A stretch of 64,000 nt of DNA. Origin: Sclerotiophoma versabilis. Its lineage: Eukaryota > Ascomycota > Dothideomycetes > Pleosporales > Didymellaceae. The translations under genes were made by a program, and so were the position numbers. Below, one piece after another: positions 45,818 through 56,770 of this stretch. A model generated the notes under the pieces. It was not told the DNA's origin and searched no databases. It worked only from the letters and a program-made list of their open reading frames with translations. The DNA lies in contig JAAROD010000087.1 of the NCBI GenBank assembly GCA_012274445.1, positions 310,001-374,000 on the forward strand, given 5' to 3'. The stretch's first letter is position 1. Each line of letters opens with the position of its first letter.

Positions 45818-48800
45818 CGTGGACGTTGATGTCAGGTGCACAAGAATTGCACAGGAGAACCGAAAGAGCGTTCGCGTTTAGGATTGCATAAGCATCACTG
45901 ACAGGTCCTATAGAGAACGTTAGGAAGGCTTCCTAAGAAAAGTGTATCGCAGCTGCTAGACAATAGGTTAAAACATTGCAGACATGAGGTGGTTGCCATT
46001 CAAACTCGCGCTCGGTACAGCCGCAATATTGCTTACCAAGATGACACCCTCTAATGCGCCACGACACTTATGGGAAAATAGGTGAAGAAGTTAAGACTTC
46101 GTCCGCGACATCTGGTCCGCTAACCTTGACAACGCTAGCAGCCGTTGCTTTGTTGGCTGTCTGCGCATGGAAATGCTGATAACCCATCATGACGACGACA
46201 TTCGCGTTACATCGGGGTTCCGGCTGCGTTGTATGTCCGGCGCTAAGGAGGCGTTCCCCCACTCTCCGTGGGGTTGAAACCTTGTAACTCTCACTCATCT
46301 CGTCGTCCGGTGCTCTCATTATCCTGGGTGTACGGGAGACAATAGTGTGTTTTACCATTCTGATGCTTGTCGTTCACGACTATGGCATGGGGTGGTGTAC
46401 CTCCGCAGCTCTCGATAACGCATCGCAGTTGGACGTTAAGAGCTTGAACAGGTTTTCGTAACGCACTCAGCAGGTGAGCTTAGGCCATCAAGAAACTCAA
46501 GACTTGATGAAAGCCGTGCGGTACCAGTTGATAGTTGCGGTAAACCCGCGTGAAAACGAAGCTCTTGATGCGGGCTGTGTGGGTAGATGCAAGGAGGAAG
46601 GAGGAGAGTAGATGGTCATATGGCAAGAGCTGCCCAGGCTGCAACATCTAAGCTACCCGATCCGTTATCCTGTGGTGCAACGAGGCTGCACTGATCGATT
46701 CTAGGGATCTTCGTAACCGCGTATAGTCGCCCATGGAAGCAAGAATCTGCAAAATTCGATCGACCTTGATGTTATGCGACGCGACTATCATCCCTTTTCT
46801 TGGAGTGCTACAACCTACTGGATGAAGATATAGTTCTTATCCTACAATAAAGAGCAAGGTAAGTTACGCTTCTTACAACCTTGATTGTCAGACTCTTGAA
46901 ACGACTAGACAATTTGTTGGAAGAGGCTTATGGGATCCTTTCAATACGATCACAAGTAGGTCAGAGTATACGTTATCCTTATCTAGCTGAAAGTTCAGTG
47001 CTGTATTGTCCACATATGCACTCATGTCAATGCACACGGTTGAATTATCCAGTGCCTCGGCGGTGCGTACAACTCATATAAGGCTTCGACGACATTGCAC
47101 GGCACGACTTTACGATGGCAACAATCCCTTTGTGTGGAGTTGTGTCTTGCGCTGAGGACATTCTACCTCCTCCCTATGCCCTTCAAGAATGACAGCATAT
47201 GACAACAAGGTGCGACGAATGCGGAAGGCATTGAAGTACATTTTGTCTTGAGTCTGTGCCTAGGACGAGGCAAAGACTCACGGATACTGAGCCACTCCGG
47301 AGCATCCATCGCTCTTGACTTCGTAAATGCATCCAATTTTGTTCACCGGCTGCAGGTGCTGCTGAACACATTAATTGCCGGCATAGCATGCGAATGCGAG
47401 CAATCGCCGAGAGAAGCACCGCCCCAGCCGCTGCCATCGTAGTACGGACACATCCTCAGCCTCAGTCGTACGCAAACTTGCGACAGTCTCAAAATGCCAC
47501 CAGATTGATCCATATTGCTTTGCGCATGTTCATGCTGTGCATTTCAGATCCAAAGGCGTGGCATGAAAAAGGTCCGATACGTGACCTGTTACTTCCGGTG
47601 AGGCGGCGTAAATGCGCTGTATACTAGCTTTGACGCTAGAGCAGAGTCCACGAGAGGGCCCTCTAATACGTTTGGGATCCGCAATTCATGGTCACAAGGA
47701 GCGGCCCGAGATCTCATGCAGGACCTGTATATCATTATGTGCGACACGCGATACGCGCAACGATCTAGCAATGTTACACAAGGTGGTGTAGTAAGTCATG
47801 CTGCCAGGTCATCTAGCACTACTACACTTACTGTGTTGATGCCCAACTTTTGTGCTTCATTCTCCGCTGATGCGCCTTTCGTGTTTTAATTTGACGACTA
47901 GGACATGTTGGAAATAGCTTCGGTGTGTTGTTCGTTTGCCTTCTTTTAGTCGGGACTCTGATTGCTTCTTCACGAATCGTCTTTCTTTTTTCAATCCAAT
48001 TTCCGAGACAGGGCGAGTTCAGCATTCAGCTGCACTGAAAGATGACAGAGTCGGGGTGAGACGGGAGGACACTGTAATGGAGGCAGCCGTATTAGACGTG
48101 ATGCAGGCATGTTCGCGGACCACCTTTTATGAAGTACTCCAAGCGCCATTGAGATGAATGCATCATGATTCATGAGCCTATGACCCGAGAACAGTACTCA
48201 CAACCAGCAAATAAGCTAGGTTGTCAGATCAGATCAGATTCGAAGAATCCTTCAGTTCCAGTTTACAGAAGTGCGACTTGTGACAACGATCCAGTCACAC
48301 GCAGAAGGGTTGGTGACTGAACGAATGACTGGCAATTCTTCCATGGCAAGGGTCCTTCATCACACCCCATATTACGGAGCCTCGTCTGCGTTCGGCTCGC
48401 GAAGGCTTGATGTTGAGCCATTTCCATCGATCTTGGCCCTTAAAATACATCCTTCGTACGTTCGTCTCCTTCTAGTCTCGTATCTGGCGGCGTGTTGTGT
48501 CCGTCCTGCATCTTGACAGGAAATACCAGATCGAGGAAGCGGGACTGCCGACTTTCAATGATCCTGGAGATAATTCCTAGAGTTTCACTATACCATAAAC
48601 ATAGCTGTTGAAACAGTCCTCAGCGCTTTCATCACAACAGATCTGGATCTGGTCGCTGCAGCGGCTGAGGTGCAAGCTTGGAGCTGCACGAGACTTTGAT
48701 GTTAGGAAAGGATGATCCTATAGTCCTGACTGCGATCTCAGTGAGGAATCTACTCATAAGCATCATAAGCACACCGTCGTTCGCGTGGAACATGTTCAAT

Positions 48801-51241
48801 GTTGAGCATGTGCAGCCATCAGGTGGCAAGGCAAAGCGACGAAAAGCAAGAGAGCAGTGGTATGGGAAACCCTAGATCACAGTCTAAGTGAGGGCACAAC
48901 TTTTGAGGATCTCAGTCACAATACCTTTAAGCCTCTAATAGCTACAGTGTCACAGCTTCAAAGGTTACACTCATAGAACCCTGTGAGTTATGCACCCGTA
49001 AGAACTAATGTCTCAAGAATCTCAAACTTATATGGCCACTCCACGTTCCGCTGTTACTCTTCTTCGATGGTTCATCTCTTTGGAGATTCCACCTGCTCAA
49101 GGCTTTCTTCGGTTCAAAGTCCATTCCGCCTCCTCGGTCATTGCGGGTGGACGTTTCTTTTTACTTTTGCCCTGATTCCTTTTCTTCTTCGAGGCTGCAG
49201 GCCGACGATAGGCGCGGACCGGACTTGGCTTCCAGCATTGGTATTCCCTTTACTGGTAGTAGTGACATTACAAGGGATCCTCAGAATAGGATAGTTATGC
49301 CCATCAACTCAACATTTCGTCGTTGGTATATTGGCTACCTTGTGAAGAGGACATGAAGCGTTGACAGTCCTGTATCATCGAACTAAAAAGCGGCGCATAG
49401 ATGAAGAAAATTGTAGGTTTTTGAGTGGAGGCAAGCTACAAGACGTTATAGGAAGACACACGTGATGTTATGAAGTAGACCATGGCTGCAGTTAGGGAAA
49501 GTAGAGCATTGCCGTGAGGGCGCTCGATTGACCCCAACGTTTGCAGTGCACATTATGGCGTAGTACAAATGACCTGTATTATGCGAATGTCGGCGAAGTT
49601 CTATTCACGCCTGCAGCTTTCGATTCGAAGTTCGCTAATAGAAGGCAAGTTCGAGGTCCTCAGCCCTGCGCATAGGATCAGCCCCCACCACACTCGATGC
49701 ATAGTCCTCCACCAAGCCCTGCATATGATTATGCAGCCGCGTGCATGCGGTGTTCCTAACCATCCCGTAGACAATTACATCGGCTACATGTATTGATGTC
49801 TTGACTTCGAAGATCGGTCATCCCCTTCCTTGATGTCCATTGGCCGGATCGCACGCCATCACACCTGAGGTCACAGGGCTAGTCGCAGACAAGATTTCAT
49901 CAGATATGCCGCAATTTCTTTACTGATAAGGCAGAACTGTATTGGTCGCATTCTGCAATTGGTGGTACTTAGGCCCATGGACGAACAGGTGTTCCATTGA
50001 GTAATCAGGCAAACTAGGCAACCATGTTCCTGCGGCTGAGTTGCGGAGGAGGTCCCAGTCCGTCTCTGGTTTAGTCATTACAGCACCAGGTGTTTCCGAT
50101 TTTATCTATTTATCCGAGGTCCTCGATGTACGTCTAAACTTCAGAATACGACAGATCGAGGCTTACCATAAGCCTCTGGACTTCGGAAACCAAGCGAACT
50201 CAGACATATTCACCGGGCGTTTTCACAGTCAGAGAGGCCGTCATTATCAAGTTGGATATTTTCTCGGCTTGGGATGGTGACACGTGATTATGTACGAATC
50301 ATCGGGAGCTGACGACAGCTCGCGGGACAATTGTCCGTTCGCCTGTTAGATTCTAGCGCGAACCGCTCTGTACTGGCATCCCGGGTTTCCGTCCATCTAT
50401 AACTGCGTACCATGTGTATGTTGAGTCTACCGTTCAGCTTCCAAGTGGACTGTTGGAAACATCCTGCCTTGGAGAAGGCGCTCGTGTAGTGCAAGAGATG
50501 CAGTCTGCAATGGCAGACTTAGCTTGAAAGTCTCAAATCGGCCAGTGTCTCCATGCGGACGCCTGAACAATGCCACGGCCGCTGTGCATCTAAGTCACTT
50601 GCTTCCAGGCAGTCTGTGTAAGTCCCGATGTTAATTCCCTGCACAAGAATGGGGACGATCGTGGAGGGGACGATTAGAATCATACCTACCCTACAACCGC
50701 AAGAACTTAGCCTTACAGTTGAATTGGCTGCCTGTAATGCATTGTTAGTTAAGAAACTTCAGCCTTATCAGCAGCTCGTGACGGGACGTCCAACTGACAG
50801 CTCATCCTTTGGCTAGGTACGCAACTGATGGAAGTGAATGCTGCAATCAGTTTTCGGAGCCCATTTCTTGCCCTGTTGCCCTTCGATTGGGAGATGGCGT
50901 TTTGGACATGTCATGGTGGGCTTATGGCTTGCCTTCATGCACGGCAATGTTTGAAGTACTGCGCTTGGAGATCCCGATGTAAAGTGATGCCGCATCAACT
51001 ACATCCAGTTATTGCGCTTGCATGACCCCTCCTGTAGTAAGCAATTGCAGGTACCTGCAGCTCAACAAAGATTCCAGACGAGTATAACGGCCGCAAGAAG
51101 GCTGAACCTGCTAGTAGTGATGTCGCAGAGCTGACCGGGGGTAGAACAGGCAACTGTTTTATCTTCCAGGTTAAGTATACATCGTACGGATCCCTGGAAC
51201 ACCGATGAAGATAGGCGGGCATGAAAGAGGTATAGATATCT

Positions 51242-51775
51242 CTAGTGCATGATCTGCTGTGTTTTTTCGATGCTTTCGGCGAACCAGAGTACTGGTAGCG
51301 GCCTCATACATCCATGAGATCGCGGAGAACAACGCCAATGCCTATGCTTCTTTACGGCTTCAACGGTAAACATAATTCTCAAGTATGATCCGAACCGAAT
51401 CAGTGGATCATAGCCGATACCGTAGTGATCACATTCAGAATCAATGACGGATGTTTTGAAAACAACCCGGGACGAAATTCCCCCAATGTCGCATGCACGC
51501 CAGGATCTGAAACCTTGTCTATAGTAATTACCTTGGAAACGAAGGTCGCCACAGTACACAAGGAGAGTGCTCCCACACCGGCGAATACCTGCTTGTGATA
51601 CACGTCTTTCTCAATTGGAGAAATCTCGATTCTACGGCTAGGGTAACCGCACTCACCTGTGATGGGACATTCTGGAAGCAGATTGCAGGTTACCCTGCAT
51701 GTGCGACTACTGATGAAAAGTCTATCAGGGTGCAGCGAGAGATGATGTGAATGGAAGACATGAAACTTACAACAT
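51242..51775 (-). CDS. Candidate small cysteine-rich protein, 129 aa (weak)
   Basis: Three exons can be joined on the minus strand: 51771-51775, 51657-51694 and 51242-51588. The introns of 76 and 68 nt have strong donors (GTAAGT and GTGAGT) and CAG acceptors, and the result is one open frame of 129 codons. It begins MLVTCNLLPECPITGIRRCG and continues LLVYCGDLRFQGNYYRQGF, with further cysteines in RACDIGG and SECDHYG. Cysteine density resembles fungal small secreted proteins, but no signal peptide is present, unless an upstream exon supplies it. The last 30 residues look unstructured. I do not recognise a family. It could be a real gene with a missing first exon, a relic, or chance. Confidence 0.25.
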
Positions 51776-53194
51776 TGCTATCCCTGTGGCTCCGTCTTTG
51801 ATTCTTCAATGTCGTTTGCAGGAAAAAAACAACCTTCACCCTGGGCCGTAGCCCACCTCGGAATGTTGATTGACTGTCCTACCGGTAGCCCCTACAGTAG
51901 GGATTGGCCCTCGCTGTAGTCCAATAGCGTCGCTATGTAACGAATCCTGCGGACTTGGGCGCATATTGGGATGGAAGAGACAGACAGGACTGATATTCCC
52001 ACGCCTCACATGAGCTATGCGTCCATGGGACCACTCAAAATTCGTGCCTCGATCATATCAGCATCAATGTGAAGCAGAGATCACCCCAGGCCCAATGAAC
52101 CCTTACGACCTATGTCAGGCCACGGATGCGAGTGGAGACCATGGCTGGCAACAAAAATCTGCAAACATTCAGCTTACGATCCCAGAGCGACAACCAATTT
52201 CTGCACAAGGTTGAGAGGAACATAAATCGATTGAAACCATAAATATCATATGTGAGGGTGCAGCGGCGGACTGGCCCGGCGCGTGCAGGACGTGGTCGTA
52301 GTGTGTGATGCAGCCTTGCACAAGCCCCGCTTTGACTGCTTGTTCGTAAGTATGTATGCTCTACGCATGGGAAAGGCGACGTGTACTTGCGTCTTCGATG
52401 CTTCTTGGGTATTCAGAACCCCTCGTTGGGTATGACTGTAGCGGTGCGTCAGAAACTATTGCGGCTGCTCGATCAAAGAATCAAAGAGTAGGGAATGAGA
52501 AGGGCGTGCGACTCCTCGAACGCAGCCAACGGTATGACTGCCTGAGTCCCGCTGTCTCGATCATTCCAGCGATGTCCTGTCTTGAGGTACGAGTGACCTC
52601 TCCATAATCAATTTCGCCCAGCGTGAAACGCTGAGTCTCTCAAATTGGGCGCGTGCACATTTGTGGCCAGTCGCACATCAATCATACACAGGTGTTCGTG
52701 CAATTGTGCAACAGGCAAGCATTCGCCAGATGAGATGGCAGCGCTGATTGCGCATGAATAGCTGGCTGTCAGCTTCGAGATGAAGAAGGCGTTATTCAGC
52801 TAGGGAGCCATAAGCCTCGAGACACGATTGGGATGAGGTTAACGAGGATTCTCCTCCCGAAGAGTTAGGCAATGGTTCGCAGCGATGCAAGGAGCTGGAA
52901 CGGCAAATGGTGGCAATGCCCCCAAAGGATTCTGACGGCAAGACACTGAGGTCGTGTCATCATTATTTGCAGCCTGTCTGTCTAGCAGAAGGGTGGTGAG
53001 GTTGACTTTATGGAGGGGCCAGCTTCGGTATGCGACAAAATTTAGCTGCGGCAGTCGCGACAAGATCCTTGTCCATTTTGTGTATAAAGAAGGGACGCCG
53101 ACCTCGTTGCCTTTTTTGTGTGCACCAAGGGTGTACGCGGTTACAGCTTGCTGCCTCGATCATGGGAATGCATGCACCAGCAGCGGTAATGGGA

Positions 53195-53247
53195 GGCGCA
53201 CCATTCATGCACGGACATTTTGCCTTCTTTGCCTATAATGGTGCGCC
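53195..53247. repeat. Inverted repeat with 11-bp arms
   Basis: GGCGCACCATT at 53195-53205 is the exact reverse complement of AATGGTGCGCC at 53237-53247, with a 31-base loop. It could fold as a hairpin in RNA or mark the end of a small element. It lies about 450 bases before the Est1-domain gene. Confidence 0.55.
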
Positions 53248-53693
53248 CACCAATTACTATTAGCTCTAAATAGCTGCAGAGCCGCATTTTCGCAGGGGCG
53301 ATCTGCGGAGGACTACTACAACAACAGCCTTGTAGGTTTTTTTCACATTCTTGATAAACGACCTTACCAGCACACTCGAACTCTCATCCATGCGACTTCT
53401 GTTGTTGCCATTTGTCATTTGGAGCCGTTACGCAACGTGCCCCTCATCTTAATCGCTTAACTCGGCTTAGTGAACAGGCCGCGCTTCAACTCAACCCTAT
53501 GTACAATATTGTACGGTGACAACAGAGAGAACTTGTCTTATCGCTCGAGTTGGCAAGATCAAGCTCGAGTGTTTGCAGAAAGAAGTTAACATTTGGCCGA
53601 TGTTGCGTCATCTGTCGAGATTCTCAGACCAATCCATCCCACTAAACCCGGACTACGAGCAAGGCTGCGGAACTTGAATCACTTTCAGTCAGG

Positions 53694-56088
53694 ATGGACT
53701 CAGGCAGTGTAGATATTCATTCTCGCTTTGTTAATGCTTTGCGGACTCAACCCAGCCACAAGGTCAGCAACCGACCTCTTGGACCTTTACCGTGTCCGTA
53801 CGGTCATGAGGGCAGAATATTCCAAGACATTGAACAGCTGCTTGGCCATACAAAAACCGAGCATAGCGCTGAAATTGAGGGTATGAATGATGATAAGGCG
53901 CATTCAACATTGCGTGAGGCTGTTTTGAAGCTAAGGTGAGCAGAACACAACTCAATCAGCTCAATTCTAGCGTTGTTCTAACGCTTTCGTAAGGAGAACT
54001 GAACATTCGCCGGAAGCTATTGCAGGCAGTGCTGGTACACCAGATATCGGTGGTCTGAATTTAGATTCAGACAAAGAACGTCAGACATCCCCTTCCTCGG
54101 GCAAGAAACGTCGAGCAGATTCTGAGTTCCGCGCCCGTCGAGGCAAAGTACCTTCTCATGTGGAAATCGTTGACCCGGAATTTTCCAGGGATATACCATA
54201 CACTACCGTCCCAGAAAAACTCCGGCCAAAACATCAAGAGCCTCGTTTATACAACCATAAGAAGGGCATACAAGGCGCCAGGCCCTCATACCCAGTAACG
54301 CCACCTCAGCAGCCTCAAAACCAGCCGCATACCCAGGCAACTCCGCGCCAGGCTGGCCTTATCGAACTGCAAAGATATGATCCTCGGTACCCTGGACTCC
54401 TTTTGCAACCCGACAGTCGCCCTATATCACAAGAGCAGCTCGCATCAGAAGTGAAATCGATATATGCGGGCTTAACTATGGTAGAAACCAAGTGTATCCA
54501 TGTTGATCGAGCTCAGGCCACTGCGCAAAAAGATAACAAACAGCTTGCGCCTGATCATTGGCAAGCGCTGATAGCATTACATCGTACCTTGCTCCATGAG
54601 CATCATGATTTCTTTTTGGCAAGTCAGCATCCTTCGGCTTCACCTGCGCTTCGCCGATTAGCAGCAAAATATACGATGCCAGCACGTATGTGGAAACATG
54701 GGATCCACTCTTTCCTCGAGCTCCTTCGACAACGCCTACCTGAGAGTCTTGACTACATGCTAGCGTTCATCTACTTGTCCTATCAGATGATGGCACTCCT
54801 TTATGAGACTGTACCTGCTTTCGAAGACACTTGGATCGAGTGTCTCGGCGATCTGGGTCGTTACCGCATGGCCATTGAGGATGAGGATATTAGAGACCGA
54901 GAGACCTGGGCCAGCGTTGCAAGATCCTGGTACTCGAAGGCGGCTGATAAGAACCCCACTGTTGGCCGTCTCTACCATCACTTAGCCATTTTGGCACGTC
55001 CGAATGCTCTTCAACAGATCTATTATTACAGCAGGTCGTTGACATCTGTTGAGACATTCCCAAGCGCTCGCGAGTCGATCATGACACTTCTGGGTCCTGT
55101 TTTGAGACCTGATCAATCAGGATATTCGATTCCTTCGCCTATCGATGCTAGTTTCATCACGACTCATGCGCACATCTTTACAAGGAATATTGCAGAGAAA
55201 TCCCGAGCTGCCCAGGCTGAGTTTCTCAATCATCTTGACAACCACATTGGTCGTGTGACGGCAAAGTGGAAGGAACAGGGTGTTTACACTGCAGTTACGA
55301 ACAGCGCTGGATGGTTCGACTATGGAGTGGAAACTAACACTCTACGCCTGATCTTCGAGCTCCGTGCAAAGCAACGAAAATACTTACATTTCACCGAACA
55401 GCAAATCATGGCTGAACCCGGTCACTCACAGAAAGACAAGCCAAAGATTACAGAAGATGAGATCCCATCTGCAGTTGAAGCTTTGTTGATGGACAAGGTA
55501 TTCTGCGAAGCAGTGGACCTAACCAACAAGACTCTCTCTTTGGTTCTACGCCGTATTGGAGATAAGAACGTGCTTCCACACGTCCACGTTATGCTCTCTT
55601 TCCTTTCTACTCTCGCTTCCATCAACTACGTTTTTGAACTTATCGATTCAGCACCCTGGGCTGATGTCGTACTTTTCCTTAACACACTTGTTAAGACCGA
55701 GGCCCAGCAAAACCAGTCCCAGGACATCGATGGATTGTTGACCAAACCAATCTTTTCTATTGGCACCGAAGACAAGAATGATCGCGACGAGCTACCACTT
55801 CCTGAGGACTATCTCGTTCGTGGCATGATATGGGGAGAGGAATACTTCCCTCCGGCATGGTTTGAGATAGAGCATGACGAGGAAGAAAGATATCTTGAGC
55901 TTGCAAGCACTGCGAAGCGTCGCGCAGAGAGGGTGCTCAGACTTGGTCACCAACTCTCATCTGTAAGTGCGACGTTCTTACTATGTGATCCACCTTAACT
56001 AAGCATCTAGTCCAATCGCTGGCTTTCGTACGACAAGACTGCACATACGTTTTTCGTTGCTCGACCCCAAACTGTAGAGTCTTTATGA
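53694..56088 (+). CDS. Est1/Smg7-type DNA/RNA-binding domain protein, 762 aa
   Basis: Exons are 53694-53935, 53994-55962 and 56011-56088, all in frame. The N-terminal 80 residues include CPYGHEGRIFQDIEQLLGHT, an incomplete zinc-finger-like piece with only one Cys. Residues 210-330 are a helical 14-3-3/TPR-like region (HWQALIALHRTLLHEHHDFF). The Est1 DNA/RNA-binding signature follows: WASVARSWYSKAADKNPTVG, then GRLYHHLAILARPNALQQIY and SARESIMTLLGPVLRP. Family members act in telomerase recruitment (Est1) or nonsense-mediated decay (Ebs1, Smg5-7). Fungi carry several divergent copies, and this one lacks a PIN nuclease domain, so the role is open. The short last exon ends HTFFVARPQTVESL. Confidence 0.83.
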
Positions 56089-56770
56089 CTCCTTTCAACC
56101 ACACCGGAGAATTCTTGCCAGTTCAGCCTGCCATCTTTGTCACCGTTTATGAGCAACTCCAGCGGCGCGCTTTCATCAAGTCTCAACTCATCGCATTCGA
56201 TGACGCGCCATATCCTGATAACAACAGTCTGGATCAATGAAAGCTTAAACACTGAAGTGACAGGCCACTTACAGCGGCGCATGGGCAAGCAGCTAAAATC
56301 TCCCGATTATTTGCCAGGCTTCCTTTCCAGTGAAAGGTTGAGACATGCATATACGTTTAATTTAGAAAATAATACCACACAAAAAATGACACACGTTACT
56401 TATTCTTTAATTTTTTTTTAAAGACTATTATGAACATATATAGTGCCGTGTGCATAACGGGCGGCAATTGAGACCGTCAGGCGTGAGGTAATCTTTGATT
56501 GGAACACAGGAGCTTGATCTAGAGTACCTATTCCCATCGCGAGCCGCTCAAGATCGGACTCCGGTAAGCGCTGAGAGTTGTGCCGAAGGTCGCACCGATA
56601 TTGGAGATCGTCATTGACCTGTCGCAGACATTATGTGCATGTGCGGCACGGTTCCTGGAGGAGGCGCTTCGGTGGCGCCTGGGTGGCGCCTACGATGCCG
56701 GTGATCATTGTTAAGTAGAAGACTGGACGCTTGAACATCAAACCCTTTGGGTTGTTGTAGATCGCGCACG
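56089..56770. other. Intergenic with an EF-hand-like minus-strand stretch and a small GC-rich repeat
   Basis: 682 bases. On the minus strand the first 200 bases read LLINGDKDGRLNWQEFSGVV, an EF-hand-like loop, discussed under findings. GGTGGCGCCT occurs twice in near tandem at 56671-56680 and 56682-56691. The rest holds the promoter of the HET gene. Confidence 0.45.

Larger units (their letters stand above)
45818..53693. other. Gene desert, 7.9 kb
   Basis: No gene is clearly supported over nearly 8 kb in a window otherwise averaging one gene per 2-3 kb. Base composition looks ordinary, so it is not an AT-rich block from repeat-induced point mutation. No transposase, integrase or reverse transcriptase motif is readable. 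Many frames of 60-105 codons occur on both strands. A few stretches look protein-like and cysteine-rich (47282-47513 and 51242-51775, both minus strand). A hairpin with 11-bp arms lies at 53195-53247. It may hold promoters of the flanking genes, non-coding RNA, small-protein genes or old relics. Confidence 0.5.

Noticed and set aside
46068..46358. 96-codon minus-strand frame in the gene desert
   Set aside because: Mixed composition with no motif or splice sites, and similar lengths occur by chance on both strands here.
49032..49356. Plus-strand stretch reading MATPRSAVTLLRWFIS, followed in another frame by protein-like residues
   Set aside because: An intron-like segment lies between the halves, but no GT donor gives a phase that keeps the second half open, so no gene model could be built.
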